From: Sulfurovum sp. | GTDB lineage: Bacteria; Campylobacterota; Campylobacteria; Campylobacterales; Sulfurovaceae | Assembly: GCA_020721815.1 (NCBI GenBank) | Contig: DYMA01000004.1 | Coordinates: 1-38,986, forward strand | Length of the DNA: 38,986 nucleotides | Direction of reading: 5' to 3' | Shown: one piece after another, positions 18,029-29,200 of the stretch | Layout of the letters: each line of letters starts with the position of its first letter | How positions within the stretch are numbered: the stretch's first letter is position 1 | Program-made: the position numbers and the translations under genes | Notes under the pieces: model-generated | The model's database searches: none | Seen by the model: only the letters and a program-made list of their open reading frames with translations | What the model was told of the DNA's origin: nothing

Positions 18029-18397
18029 CTAAGCAAGAAGTTCTACTGCTTTGGGTAAAATCTTTTTGATTGCCATCTTTGCCAATGTAATGTTTCCATC
18101 CAATGTAAAAATTGCAAACATATGAAGGTGTATTCGTGCATCTTCACCTGAACATGACATGAGTGCTACCGCACCTTCGGTATGAATCTCCATCATTTGA
18201 GCAGATCCGAGTCCCATTTGTTTGGATACAACGTGAGAATCAACAAAAATATCATTAAATGTGGCAGCAACCTCACTTAAATCTGTTTTAAGCTTTTGTG
18301 TATCGGAGATGATAAGCTCACCCGCATTAGTAGATATAGCTGCTGCTCTGTACCCTTTGATATTCATCAAGTCCTGTAGTATTTTCTCATCAATCAT
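18029..18397 (-). CDS. Roadblock/LC7-like protein (copy B)
   Basis: 122 aa, nearly identical to the 17113-17487 product. Confidence 0.65.
   Translation of the reverse strand: MIDEKILQDLMNIKGYRAAAISTNAGELIISDTQKLKTDLSEVAATFNDIFVDSHVVSKQMGLGSAQMMEIHTEGAVALMSCSGEDARIHLHMFAIFTLDGNITLAKMAIKKILPKAVELLA
18087..18241. repeat. Near-identical tract shared with 17171-17325
   Basis: 155 bp, 3 mismatches by eye. Confidence 0.9.
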
Positions 18398-18593
18398 AAT
18401 CTATCCTTTTGTATGGTTTTGATAATTATATCTTAATATCCATTAATTACTTCAAGTTATGGATTAAAAAATGGTCATTTCCTTGAAGATAATGCGTATA
18501 ATCCTCTATTTAACTGATTAATATAATAAATAAAAATGATAATTATAAGCAATAGTAAAATGAACGCAATCGAAAGCGTTGGGAGAAGCAACA

Positions 18594-19775
18594 CTAAAAG
18601 CGATTGAGTTCGTATCGGTGAATATCTATAAAATCTTCAAAGGTTTTGGTAATAGAGTAGTTTTTGGAGTGCTGGTGAGCATTGTGCGACATTTGGTCAA
18701 TATCAATCTCTTTGTTTTCAATACGAAGAAGCGTCTCCACCCAATGATTGTGGTGATTGATAGAGCATACCCATCCAATGGGTGCTTTGGCACTCTCAAC
18801 AATACCACGAGGTCCGCCCATATCGGTTACCATTACAGGAGTAGCACTCGCAATCGCCTCCAAAACGACTTGCCCTAAGGTATCAGTAATAGAGGGAAAC
18901 AAAAAAATGCTCGAAGAGGCATAGATGGGAGCTAACTCTTCACTGTTTTTGTGTCCCAAAAAACGCACATTGTATTCCTTTAGCTCCTCTTGGTGTCTCT
19001 CCAATACTCCTGTACCTACCAAAATCAAATAGCTTGTTTTGTGAGTGCTTTGCTTATAGAAGCTTTTCCAAATCTCAAAGAGTTCTTGAACATTTTTCTC
19101 TTTGCTTATACGTCCTACATAGAGAAACTTCATAGCCTCTTTGGGGATACCGTAGCCCTCCCAAATGCTCTCGTCTTTAAAGGTAGGTTGAAAGCGACGG
19201 GTATTGGTTCCTGCACTCAAAAAGTGAATATGCTCTTTTTTGAAACGAATATCTTTTTCGATAATCTCCAAATACTCAGGCGAACGTGTCACCATGGCTT
19301 GAAAAGGTTTGTAGTAGAGCTTCATCATGTAGCTTGTAATATCTTTGGCAATGTTTGAGTTGGTGTTTTTGTAAAGATACATCGGAAAATCGGTATGATA
19401 AGTGCCTATTATGGGCAATTTTTTGCGTTTGGCGATGTTGCGTCCTGCAAGACCAATAAACCCAGGCGTGGAGACGTGAATAATATCGGGGGCAAACTCT
19501 TTGATGGCTTTGGAGATTTTAAAATAGGGCGGAAAGGCTGCATCAAGCTCTTTGTAAAAGGGCATCGAAAAACGAAAAAGAGGCTTATAGATATGAATGT
19601 TTTCATTGAGGTCGCAATAGTTTTTAAGCGTTGAACTAAAGACTTTAAGCTCAATATCGTCACATTCAAGTGCCTCTTTGGTCATATCTTGAATAAAACG
19701 TGATACGCCATTGGCATCACACAAAGTATCGGTAAATAGGGCGATTTTTAGTTTTTTCTTTTCCATGTATGCCAT
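18594..19775 (-). CDS. Glycosyltransferase family 4 (GT4) protein
   Basis: IALFTDTLCDANGVSRFIQ...PDIIHVSTPGFIGLAGRNIAKRKKLPIIGTYHTDFP...FLYVGRISKEKNVQELFEIW...SIFLFPSITDTLGQVVLEAIASATPVMVTDMGG. Confidence 0.9.
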   Translation of the reverse strand: MAYMEKKKLKIALFTDTLCDANGVSRFIQDMTKEALECDDIELKVFSSTLKNYCDLNENIHIYKPLFRFSMPFYKELDAAFPPYFKISKAIKEFAPDIIHVSTPGFIGLAGRNIAKRKKLPIIGTYHTDFPMYLYKNTNSNIAKDITSYMMKLYYKPFQAMVTRSPEYLEIIEKDIRFKKEHIHFLSAGTNTRRFQPTFKDESIWEGYGIPKEAMKFLYVGRISKEKNVQELFEIWKSFYKQSTHKTSYLILVGTGVLERHQEELKEYNVRFLGHKNSEELAPIYASSSIFLFPSITDTLGQVVLEAIASATPVMVTDMGGPRGIVESAKAPIGWVCSINHHNHWVETLLRIENKEIDIDQMSHNAHQHSKNYSITKTFEDFIDIHRYELNRF

Positions 19776-19818
19776 TTTATAGCACTACGGTTACGTTTTG
19801 ATACTATTTTCAATCACG

Positions 19819-20322
19819 CTATCGTACAAACGTTTGTTTCTCTTCTATCCAAATATTGATTGAGGGTTTTCGATAAGCCCTTGTCACTTCATAGTGGGTA
19901 TTGGCAATCTCCAAAACCATCACTTCGCTTAAATCCTTTTCTCTAGCACACACTTCACCTGAATTTAAAAACAGCGTACCGCCTTTGTGTTCGATGGTGT
20001 GGTGGTGGGTGTGACCGTAAATCACAATATCGCTATCGGGAGTCAAATAGTAGGGAAGATGCATAAGCTTAAAGGTGTGTTCTTTGATTTTAAAGTAGTA
20101 GGGTTCTTGTTTGATACTAGGGTCGTGCAACGCTCTGTCGTTGTTTCCTCGTACCAACACAAAGGGTTTTTGGGTCGCTTTGAGATCATCGATATTGCTT
20201 TGGGTGCAAATATCCCCCGCATGGATGATATACTCCACCTCTTTGCTCACTAGGTATCGTAAAGCCTTTTGATGAAGCTCTCTTTTGGTGTGACTATCGG
20301 AAAGAATGCCTATTTTTAACAT
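19819..20322 (-). CDS. YfcE/MJ0936-type metallophosphoesterase
   Basis: IGILSDSHTK, IHAGDICTQ, LVRGNNDRA, IVIYGHTHHHTIE, LFLNSGEV. Confidence 0.9.
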   Translation of the reverse strand: MLKIGILSDSHTKRELHQKALRYLVSKEVEYIIHAGDICTQSNIDDLKATQKPFVLVRGNNDRALHDPSIKQEPYYFKIKEHTFKLMHLPYYLTPDSDIVIYGHTHHHTIEHKGGTLFLNSGEVCAREKDLSEVMVLEIANTHYEVTRAYRKPSINIWIEEKQTFVR

Positions 20323-20323
20323 T

Positions 20324-22528
20324 CTACTCTTCTATTTTCACTTTGTGTTTGCACTTAAAGCACTCGTGAAACGTTCCGCTTTTGAGTGTTTTTATGCCCA
20401 TTAGGTAGCCGCACGTTGGACAATTGGCGTTGATGGGTTGGAAATTGGCTATAAAGGTACAAGTAGGATAGTTTGCACAACCAAAAAACTTGTTTCTTCT
20501 CCCCTGCTTCTCTTGTATCTCGCCTTTGCACTCAGGGCAAAGTGCCTTAATGACTTTGGGTGGATTGATAGGTTTGGCATTTTTGCATTTTGGATAGGCA
20601 CTACAAGCCAAAAATTTGCCACGGCGAGAGTCTTTGATGACCATATCAGCTCCGCATTTATCGCACTTCTCGTCACTTTTTTCGACCGCAGGAGTCTCTT
20701 TTTGTCCCATGTTTTTGGTGTATTTGCACTGTGGGAAATTGCTACACGCCACAAACTCCCCGTAGCGTCCCTTACGCAACAACAAATCCCCATCACCGCA
20801 CTGAGGACACTTTTCGCCTGTAGGCTTGACGACTTTGAGACTTGCAATGGTGTTTTTGCCCTCATCGACTTTTTCTATAAAAGGATCATAAAACTCTTTG
20901 AGTACCTTTTGCCAATCCTCCTGCCCTTGGGCTATCTTATCAAGTCTATCTTCCATATTGGCAGTAAATTGGCTATCGACTATATCGTAAAAGTGTTTTT
21001 CAAGCAGTTGCGTCACGGTAAAGGCGACTTCGGTTGGGGCAATCTTTTTTTTATCAATCGTAATGTAGTCTCGTGCTTGAAGCGTTGAGAGAGTAGGTGC
21101 GTAGGTACTGGGTCGCCCAATGCCCAAAGACTCAAGTTTTTTGATAATGGAAGCTTCATTGTATCTCGGAGGTGGTTCGGTGAAGTTTTGTTTGAAATCA
21201 AGCTTGTCAAGACTCACCTTTTGCCCCTCTTCCAAAGGCGGAAGGAGTGTATCTTTTTGGTTGGTTTTGGCTACTTTGTAGTATCCATCAAAAACCAATT
21301 TGCTTCCTGTGGCTTTAAACTCTGTTTTGCTCCCTCCAAAGATAATGGTTTGAGATTCAAGCTGGGCATCGCTCATTTGCGAAGCAACAAAGCGGTTGTA
21401 GATAAGCGTATAGAGTTTGAGTTCATCACCGCTAAGATAATCTTTGGCAACTTGAGGTGTAAAGCCAATAAGGGTTGGACGTATCGCCTCGTGTGCCTCT
21501 TGGGCGGCTTTGGATTTGGTGGTATAGATTTTGGGGCTTTTGGGCAGATATTTTTCGCCGTATGTATGGGCAATGTACTCTCGCACCCCCTCGACCGCCT
21601 CTTTGGAGAGATTGAGGCTATCGGTACGCATATAGGTGATAACTCCCGCCATACCCTCATGGGTTGCAACACCCTCATAGAGCTTTTGGGCTATCATCAT
21701 CGCTTTTTTGGGCGACATTCCTAGGGTATTGGAGGCGGTTTGTTGGAGTGTGGAGGTCATAAAAGGGGGAGGTGTTTTGGAGTTTTTGAGTGCCTTTTTG
21801 ATCTCTTTGACATTAAAACTCTCTCCTTGGACGCTCTCAACTATTGCGTTGGCTTGTGCCTCATTGGCGATGGAAAGCTTTTCGAGTTTATTGCCCTCAA
21901 ACGAATAGACAGAGGCCTCAATCGTTTTTTCAAAGAGTGCATCAATACTCCAATACTCTACAGGCTTAAATTCATTAATCTCACGCTCTCTATCGACAAT
22001 AAGCTTAAGCGTCGAGCTTTGGACTCTACCCGCACTCAATCCCTTTTGAACCTTAGAAGCCAAAAGCGGTGAGAGTTTGTAGCCTACAATTCTATCAAGC
22101 ATCCGACGAGTTTGTTGGGCGTTGAAGCTATCATTATCAATCGTGCGTGGATTTTCAAGAGCGTGCAAAATCGCTTTTTTGGTAATCTCATGAAAGACAA
22201 TACGAGGAAGTATTTGGGGATCTTTTCCAATGGCTTTGGCAATATGATACCCAATAGCCTCCCCCTCTCTATCCTCATCGGTTGCGATATAGACAGTTTG
22301 GGCTTTTTTGGCCAACTCTTTAATCTCTTTGACGGTAGGACTAGCGGTGCGTGGAATAGAGTATTTGGGGACAAACTCACCACTATTTTCATCAATGGTA
22401 ATTCCAAAGGTACTCTTGGGAAGATCTCGAATATGCCCTTTGGAGGCAATGACTTTGTAATTTTTGTCCAAAAAGTTAGAGATAGTCCTAGCCTTGGCGG
22501 GGGATTCAACGATAATTAAATTTTTCAT
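20324..22528 (-). CDS. topA: DNA topoisomerase I
   Basis: MKNLIIVESPAKARTISNFL...ASKGHIRDLPK...ATDEDREGEAIGYH...GLSAGRVQSS...ITYMRTDS...; four C-terminal CxxC zinc-ribbon motifs. ORF track starts at 22615, but MKNLIIVESPAK at 22528 is the likely start. Confidence 0.97.
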   Translation of the reverse strand: MKNLIIVESPAKARTISNFLDKNYKVIASKGHIRDLPKSTFGITIDENSGEFVPKYSIPRTASPTVKEIKELAKKAQTVYIATDEDREGEAIGYHIAKAIGKDPQILPRIVFHEITKKAILHALENPRTIDNDSFNAQQTRRMLDRIVGYKLSPLLASKVQKGLSAGRVQSSTLKLIVDREREINEFKPVEYWSIDALFEKTIEASVYSFEGNKLEKLSIANEAQANAIVESVQGESFNVKEIKKALKNSKTPPPFMTSTLQQTASNTLGMSPKKAMMIAQKLYEGVATHEGMAGVITYMRTDSLNLSKEAVEGVREYIAHTYGEKYLPKSPKIYTTKSKAAQEAHEAIRPTLIGFTPQVAKDYLSGDELKLYTLIYNRFVASQMSDAQLESQTIIFGGSKTEFKATGSKLVFDGYYKVAKTNQKDTLLPPLEEGQKVSLDKLDFKQNFTEPPPRYNEASIIKKLESLGIGRPSTYAPTLSTLQARDYITIDKKKIAPTEVAFTVTQLLEKHFYDIVDSQFTANMEDRLDKIAQGQEDWQKVLKEFYDPFIEKVDEGKNTIASLKVVKPTGEKCPQCGDGDLLLRKGRYGEFVACSNFPQCKYTKNMGQKETPAVEKSDEKCDKCGADMVIKDSRRGKFLACSAYPKCKNAKPINPPKVIKALCPECKGEIQEKQGRRNKFFGCANYPTCTFIANFQPINANCPTCGYLMGIKTLKSGTFHECFKCKHKVKIEE

Positions 22529-22683
22529 AATTTGGGTTACTTTGCTAAATTTTTGCGTAATTCTAACATAAAAAAATAATAGTTCAAGTGATTGTCTTGA
22601 CTTTTTAACGCGCATGGCTTATCAATATCAATAAAAGTTAAGCTCAATTTAAATATAATAATTTCTTTACAAAAAATAGTATA

Positions 22684-22703
22684 TTTATCGATTTTTCGAT
22701 AAA
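22684..22703. promoter_or_regulatory. Perfect 8-bp dyad between topA and tig
   Basis: TTTATCGA-TTTT-TCGATAAA in the divergent topA/tig intergenic region. Confidence 0.35.
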
Positions 22704-22734
22704 ATCACGCAATTATAATTAACAAAAGGGTTTT

Positions 22735-24051
22735 GTGGTGGATATTACAACAAACAAATTGGACAATGCAAACTATAGCATTGCTACTAAAGTAACAACA
22801 AAGATAATCGATAACAAAGTCGATAAACTTGCCAAAGAGGCAGGAAAGCAACTCAAACTCGATGGTTTTAGAAAAGGTAAAGTGCCTACTCATGTAGTCA
22901 AAGCACGTCACGGTGAGCGATTGACTCAAGATGCTGAGGCTGAGATTGTCAGAGAGTTGCTTGATAGAGGATTAAGAGAGCTTGATATTGCCTCTAACCG
23001 TGTTATTGGACAACCTATCTTCAAAAAATATGAAAAGACTCAAGAGGATTTGGATATAGAGATTGAAGTCTCTATAACACCCGATATTGATTTGAGTGGA
23101 TACGAAGAGATAGCACCTCACTATGAAAAACCCCAAACTTCACCTCAAGAGGTCGAAGAGCGTGTGAAGGGATTGGTTGAGGCACAAGCACCTTTTGTTA
23201 AGATTGAAGCAGATCGTGGCGTAGAAGAGGGCGACATGACCGTCATTGATTTTGAAGGAAGCATTGAGGGAGTACCCTTTGAAGGCGGCAAAGCACAACA
23301 CTTTAGTTTGCGTATCGGTTCAGGGCAATTTATCCCAGGATTTGAAGAGCAACTCAAAGGGATGAAGATGGGAGAAGAAAAAACCATCACCGTTACCTTC
23401 CCAAGTGATTACCAAGCCAAAGATTTAGCGGGTAAAGAGACGCAATTTAGCGTTATACTTCATGAGATTCAAACCAAAGGCGAGGCGGTATTGGACGATG
23501 CTTTGGCTCAAAAGCTACTGGGTGGAGAAGCCGATGCAACACCCCAAAAGGTACACGAGAGAGTCAAAGCACAAATGGAGTCTGAAAAACTCTCAAAACT
23601 CTACAACGAAGAGCTTAAGCCCAAAATGCTCGAAGCATTGGTGGAGAAATTTCAGTTTGATTTGCCCAACAATATCGTAGAACAAGAGATTGATGCGCAA
23701 GTCAATCAAAAAGCACAAAGCATGAGCAAAGAGGAGCTTGAAACCTATAAAAACGACGCTGCTAAGCTCGAAGAACTCCGAGAATCGGTACGAGAAGATG
23801 CCGCAACAAGCGTCAAGGCTACCTTTATTGTTGATAGTCTTGCTAAGGCCCTAGAGATTAGAGTCAGTGACGAAGAGGTGAGTCAAACGCTCTATTATGA
23901 AGCCATGATGCAACGACAAAATCCTCAACAAGTCATCGAGTACTACCAAAAAAACAATCTCCTTCCTGCAATCAAGATGGGAATGATTGAAGATAGACTC
24001 TTCTCAAAGCTTCTTGATTTAAATAACAAAGATGAGCAAGAGGAAATCTAA
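22735..24051 (+). CDS. tig: Trigger factor
   Basis: 438 aa; ...[21 protein letters not shown]...; FKBP region [54 protein letters not shown] start. Confidence 0.96.
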   Translation: MVDITTNKLDNANYSIATKVTTKIIDNKVDKLAKEAGKQLKLDGFRKGKVPTHVVKARHGERLTQDAEAEIVRELLDRGLRELDIASNRVIGQPIFKKYEKTQEDLDIEIEVSITPDIDLSGYEEIAPHYEKPQTSPQEVEERVKGLVEAQAPFVKIEADRGVEEGDMTVIDFEGSIEGVPFEGGKAQHFSLRIGSGQFIPGFEEQLKGMKMGEEKTITVTFPSDYQAKDLAGKETQFSVILHEIQTKGEAVLDDALAQKLLGGEADATPQKVHERVKAQMESEKLSKLYNEELKPKMLEALVEKFQFDLPNNIVEQEIDAQVNQKAQSMSKEELETYKNDAAKLEELRESVREDAATSVKATFIVDSLAKALEIRVSDEEVSQTLYYEAMMQRQNPQQVIEYYQKNNLLPAIKMGMIEDRLFSKLLDLNNKDEQEEI

Positions 24052-24644
24052 TGAGCTATATACCCTATGTGATAGAACAAACCGCTAGAGGTGAGCGAAG
24101 CTACGATATCTACTCAAGGCTACTTAAAGATAGAATTATTATGCTTACAGGCGAGGTCAATGATGCTGTGGCCTCCTCTATTGTGGCTCAATTGCTCTTT
24201 TTGGAAGCCCAAGACCCTGATAAAGATATCTATTTTTACATCAATTCACCAGGTGGCGTTATCACAAGCGGTCTCTCTATGTACGATACCATGAACTACA
24301 TCAAGCCCGATATCGTGACGATTTGCGTAGGACAAGCTGCCTCTATGGGGGCTTTCTTGCTCTCTTCGGGTACCAAAGGCAAACGTTACGCACTGCCCCA
24401 TTCACGCATTATGATCCACCAACCCTCAGGCGGTGCACAAGGGCAATCGACCGATATTCAAATTCAAGCTCAAGAGATTCAACGTCTCAAAGATACGCTC
24501 AATGAGATTATGGCAACGCAAACGGGTAAAACCAAAGAGCGTATTGAAAAAGATACTGAACGAGACTACTTTATGTCAGCACAAGAGGCATTGGAGTACG
24601 GCTTGATTGATAAAGTATTGGAAAAACACAACATCAACATCTAG
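24051..24644 (+). CDS. clpP: ATP-dependent Clp protease proteolytic subunit
   Basis: [34 protein letters not shown]...[19 protein letters not shown]...[37 protein letters not shown]. Confidence 0.98.
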   Translation: MSYIPYVIEQTARGERSYDIYSRLLKDRIIMLTGEVNDAVASSIVAQLLFLEAQDPDKDIYFYINSPGGVITSGLSMYDTMNYIKPDIVTICVGQAASMGAFLLSSGTKGKRYALPHSRIMIHQPSGGAQGQSTDIQIQAQEIQRLKDTLNEIMATQTGKTKERIEKDTERDYFMSAQEALEYGLIDKVLEKHNINI

Positions 24645-24653
24645 GCTTAAACC

Positions 24654-25166
24654 ATGATACGAGAGATTTTAATCTATCCCGATAAACGTCTCGGGATTGT
24701 CTCAGACGAAGTTCAAACCTTTGATACCCAACTTCATACTCTTCTTGATGATATGTATGAGACAATGGTTGCCCGTAACGGTGTAGGATTGGCCGCCATT
24801 CAAATAGGCATTCCCCAAAGAGTACTTATCATCAATCTGCCCAACGAAGAGGATGGCACACAACCCAAAGAGAAGACTTTGGAGGTGATTAATCCACTCT
24901 TTTTGATTCAAGAGGGTACAACAAGCTATCAAGAGGGGTGTCTAAGTGTCCCCAATGTCTATGAAAATGTCAAGCGTTTCAAATACGTCAAGATTGAGTA
25001 TCACGATCGTTACGGCAACAAGCAGATAGTAGAGAGTGATGAGTTTTTGGCGATTGCTCTACAGCACGAGATAGAACATCTCAACGGTCACGTTTTTATC
25101 GAAAATCTCTCCTTTGTCAAACGCAAAAAGTTTGAAAAGGCATGGCGAAAAAAACACAATCTCTAA
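24654..25166 (+). CDS. def: Peptide deformylase
   Basis: GVGLAAIQIGIPQRVLIINL; EGCLSVPNVYENV; LAIALQHEIEHLNGHVFIE. Confidence 0.97.
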   Translation: MIREILIYPDKRLGIVSDEVQTFDTQLHTLLDDMYETMVARNGVGLAAIQIGIPQRVLIINLPNEEDGTQPKEKTLEVINPLFLIQEGTTSYQEGCLSVPNVYENVKRFKYVKIEYHDRYGNKQIVESDEFLAIALQHEIEHLNGHVFIENLSFVKRKKFEKAWRKKHNL

Positions 25167-26161
25167 AAATTATACGAAATAGAGATTTTACCCTCAAAGG
25201 GGGAGATACCTCCTTCCTCTCGCCATGGCCAACGGGTCTTCATGTATTCGTTGGAGTAGATGATGGAGAATTTGCCTTTGCGACTATCTGCCCAACCCAA
25301 TGAGAAGCTGTAATCAGACTCATAATCCTCTTGCAAACCCCAATCACTGTACAAAAAGATACTACCCGCTACAAAAAACTTATCGTAAACAAAGGATTTC
25401 ATCGAGAGTTGGAGTTTGTGTTGATTGTAGTGCAAGGATTTGTCGTAATCAAACGAAAAAGAGCTTTTATCACCGATTTGGCGGTATCCTGATAGAGAGA
25501 CAAAAGTAAAATCTTTATTGGGAATATGCTTGATTTTGGGGACTAATAAAAACTCTTGCCATTTGGTTCGATAGTGTATCTCCCATGTGCCATCCCCAAA
25601 TCCCGCACTCTTTTCATCTGCATTAAAGCGATTGTTTTCGTAGTTGGAGTAGGAAAATCCCCAGCTATCAAGGGCGTAGGAGTCGTAACCAAAAGTGTAG
25701 TAGAAATTGGGTTGATAATCACTATCCTTAAATCCATTGGTATCAAGCATTAAACCTGTAGTAAAGTACAAATGGCTCAAAGGAGAAAATCTCAAACCAA
25801 TGTCAAAAGTTTCACGCGTTGCATCTCTACGGGTGAGATTTTGAATAGAGCTATTGAAGCTTAGTGTTACATCAAGCCAATCTTTGAAATCTTTAAAAAG
25901 CTCTTTCTCTTGCGGTTTGGCAACCAAAGGGGTTTTGGATTTGCTTTGGAGTTTTTCGTAGTAGTGGTTTATATCGTGCATAATAGAGCTGTTGGTGTTG
26001 CGATTGGTGGTGTGTTCAAGAAGTGTGAGTTTGAGTGCTTCCACCTTTTTGATAGGTTTTTTTGGCAAAGGCGTAATGTATTGAATGATTGATGGAGGTA
26101 TGGTGTTAGGCTTTTGCGTACTATTGACCTCATGTGAGAGGGTGTTGTTATCATCATGCAA
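25163..26161 (-). CDS. Outer-membrane beta-barrel (probably the frameshifted C-terminal part of the 26209-29316 protein)
   Basis: Low-complexity linker then amphipathic strands (FDIGLRFSPLSHLYFTTGLMLDTNG...) ending ISISYNF with terminal Phe; no signal peptide of its own; the frame continues upstream as NSPTLPIETNQTTAQEDNNTTTTLHDDNN... into the A10 tract. Confidence 0.65.
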   Translation of the reverse strand: MHDDNNTLSHEVNSTQKPNTIPPSIIQYITPLPKKPIKKVEALKLTLLEHTTNRNTNSSIMHDINHYYEKLQSKSKTPLVAKPQEKELFKDFKDWLDVTLSFNSSIQNLTRRDATRETFDIGLRFSPLSHLYFTTGLMLDTNGFKDSDYQPNFYYTFGYDSYALDSWGFSYSNYENNRFNADEKSAGFGDGTWEIHYRTKWQEFLLVPKIKHIPNKDFTFVSLSGYRQIGDKSSFSFDYDKSLHYNQHKLQLSMKSFVYDKFFVAGSIFLYSDWGLQEDYESDYSFSLGWADSRKGKFSIIYSNEYMKTRWPWREEGGISPFEGKISISYNF

Positions 26162-26208
26162 GGTGGTGGTTGTGTTGTTATCTTCTTGAGCGGTGGTTTG
26201 GTTTGTCT

Positions 26209-29200
26209 CTATCGGGAGTGTTGGGGAATTTTTTTTTTACCCTTTTGGCATGGAAGCTCAAATGTAAGATTGCCATCATCAATAAGACGATTTTCATAAG
26301 GGAGTCGATAGTCGTAGCGATAGTAGCGGTTGCCCCACAAAAATTGGCTCGAATCAATAGAGGTTTGCACTATTGTAAAATTTCTATCGTCGCCATCGTT
26401 TAAAAATCGCTTGTCAAATTCAAGAGCGCTAAGGTTGGTATCAAGGGTTTGGAGATAGTGCTGTGCCTCTTGGAGTGTGGCAAATGAGCCAACTCTTACG
26501 ACATAATCCTCCCCTTGAGGTTCAATGCGAACCAAATCATCGGCTTCAAAACGTTTAAGGAGTTTGAGTGCATAATCAAAAAGCTTCATGGTAGGCGAAC
26601 TAATGGTGTAGCGTTTGGATTGAAGCAAAGGCTTTTGGAGGGCGATTTTATCGCGTGCTATGGGGCTTTTGTGATAATAAAAATTGCCAATTTGTTTGTA
26701 GTAAATTGATTCCAATACCGCAGCGTTGGTCATAATGTTAAGCGACTTATTGGGGCGTTTAAAGTCGTGATAGTAGCCTCCAAACCACCCCTCTTTGGGA
26801 TTGTAAAAATCTTTAACGCTTTGCTTGAGTAGCCTTGCATACTCATCAATATGCCCATAGAGTGCATCATAGATAAAAGCCGCTTTGGTGCTGTAGGTAG
26901 AAAAATCCTGAAGCGGTTCATTGTAGCGGTTAAAATCACTCCAGTGGCGACCGTTGTTATAGACATCATTAGCCACAAAAAAAGGTGCTTGGTCAAGATG
27001 TTCATGGCTTGAAGTGGTTATCTTGTGGGTTGTGTCGTAGCGATGCTTTTGAGCCAAAAAGAGATTGGAAGCGTAGTGTTTGTATTTAAGGTAGTAGGGA
27101 TGCTCCATCAAACTCCACAAAAAAGTCTCGGCGTTGCTTACTTTGTGTACGGCTCCTGCGGGTACTTCGTAGTCGTCAATGCGTGGATAGTGCAAGTGCC
27201 GCTCATCGATAAAATGGCTGTAGGTGTGAATATTAAAGAGTTTGAGTGCACTGTGGATGTAGTGTTCGATGGAAGGGTCTCCTATTTGGTAGAGCTTTTC
27301 GGTTGAGTTGCCCTCATAGGTATCGATTTGAGCGTTGAAAGTTCCATGGGTAATGGCACGAGCGAAGTTAAATCTTGAAACAATAGTGCAAATATCATCG
27401 CTGTATTTTGGGTATTGATTTTGCAAATGGTAAAGTCCGCTCATCATGTGTGCTACGGGATAGATTCTCCACCCCGCACCTTGTGCATCCTCTTCTCCAA
27501 ACTCTTTGGTCATTTTGGCTGTCGTAGCGTTGTAGTAGGTATTGGGTAGTTCATTGTTATAAAGTGGCAACGTTTTAAGCGTCTCCATAAGTTTGTCGAT
27601 TCGTTCATCAAACTTCTCTTGAGTGATAATATCCAAACTTCTAGCCGCTAACGTTCCTAAAATAGTTTTGCCAATGGCATCAACTTCAATAATAGGATAG
27701 TTGTGATAGGCATTTACGATACCCGTATCGGGATTGTAGTTGTTTTCAAAAAATACCCACGCTATCTTTGCATCCTCTTTGTCCTCCAAAACGCTACGAT
27801 TGTAGTCTGTATCGATGGAGTAGGGCTCTAGGATGATTTTGGATTGCTCACTGGGCAAACATCGAAAGCTATTAACGTTGTTGCGATAGTAGTCATAAGT
27901 GCCTCGCTTGTTGATAGATTTAAGTTTTTGAAGAGGTCCCATGTTTTTAAAAAGCAGTGAAGTCAATATGATGGAGTTGGTGTTGAGCGTCACGGCTCTG
28001 TTGGCTCCAGGCATGGTTTCGTAAATCCCTGCATAGTAGCCCCTCTCTTTGTCGTAATTCTCATCCATCAAATCAAAAAGCTTGGCGGTGTAGTTGGTAT
28101 CAAAGAGGACTTTCATGCCAATAGCGGCTTTGGTACTAATGGATTTAAACTCTTCATAATCTTGGGCGTGATGATCGACAATCTTCCATGTTTCAAGATT
28201 TTCGTAGATGGTGTTGTAGAGAAAATAGGGAGCTTGGTCGATATGGTCTTCGGCTACGGCTGTAAATTGTGCGGTTTCATTAAATCTCGCCTCTTGAACA
28301 TCGTAAATGCTTTGGATGTATTTGCCCGATTCATTATCGTCCACACCGTAATCAAAACCTGTGTACCAATAGGACTCACTCCCTACAAAGGCACTGTAAA
28401 AATCTCGTGTCTCAGTAGGAACATCCACGCCAAAAATAGTGACCTCTTTCATAAACTTGTAGCTTCTTGCTTCGCTTAAGTCAAACCCCCAAATCTCATA
28501 ACTTCTAGCCAAATACTCTTCGTATCCCGTAAGGGTTTCGTGGTTGAGGTTGGTTTGTCCATCAAGGTATTGCGCACCGTACATATTGCCCACGACGCTT
28601 AGGCTACGGCAATAGCGATAACGAAGCAGAAGTTTTTCGATGGTGGGATTGAGTGTATCTTCGCACTGTTGGAGCATATTGAGTGCGGCCATTAGTCTTG
28701 TCAAGTCGGCTATCGACCACCCTATCCCTTGAGGTTGTTCGACATTGTTGTAATCGGTCATCTTCGCAGAGAGGGTATTGTAGGTTTTGTTGGGCAGTTC
28801 GTTGTTAAACAGCTCCATCTCTTGCATGGTCTCTAAAAACCGATTGATCATCTTTTCAAATCGCTCTTGGGTAATGAAGCCAAACTTTTTGGCACTGTAG
28901 ATACCGTAAAGTCCATTAGCCCAATCCCATACCGATGCTGAGGGGTAGTTGTCGGCTGCGTTGATGAGTCCTGTTTGTTCGTTGTAGTTGTTTTGAATAT
29001 ACTTCCACGCAACACGAGCCATTTTAAGCTCCTCTTTGGTGGGCTTTGTGAGGAGTTTGCACGGGTCGTTTGGGTCTTCTAAGATGGTCTCATTTTCATC
29101 ACTCTTGTTGTTGTCGCAACAAAGTTGCATAGGATTGATACAGCAGTTGCTCTTGGAGGCAAGGGCAGTGCGATTATGCTCTGTTGATTTTGATGGGAGA

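Noticed and set aside
22529-22615. 29-residue N-terminal extension of TopA in the ORF track
   Set aside because: Topoisomerase I proteins start near MKNLIIVESPAKA; the extension (MRVKKSRQSLELLFFYVRITQKFSK...) looks like upstream noncoding sequence.
22735-25166. tig-clpP-def as an unusual cluster
   Set aside because: This order is typical of Campylobacterota housekeeping genes.
25160-25170. 4-bp overlap of convergent stops (def and barrel ORF)
   Set aside because: Short convergent overlaps are common in compact genomes (also murD/GAF at 16351-16356).
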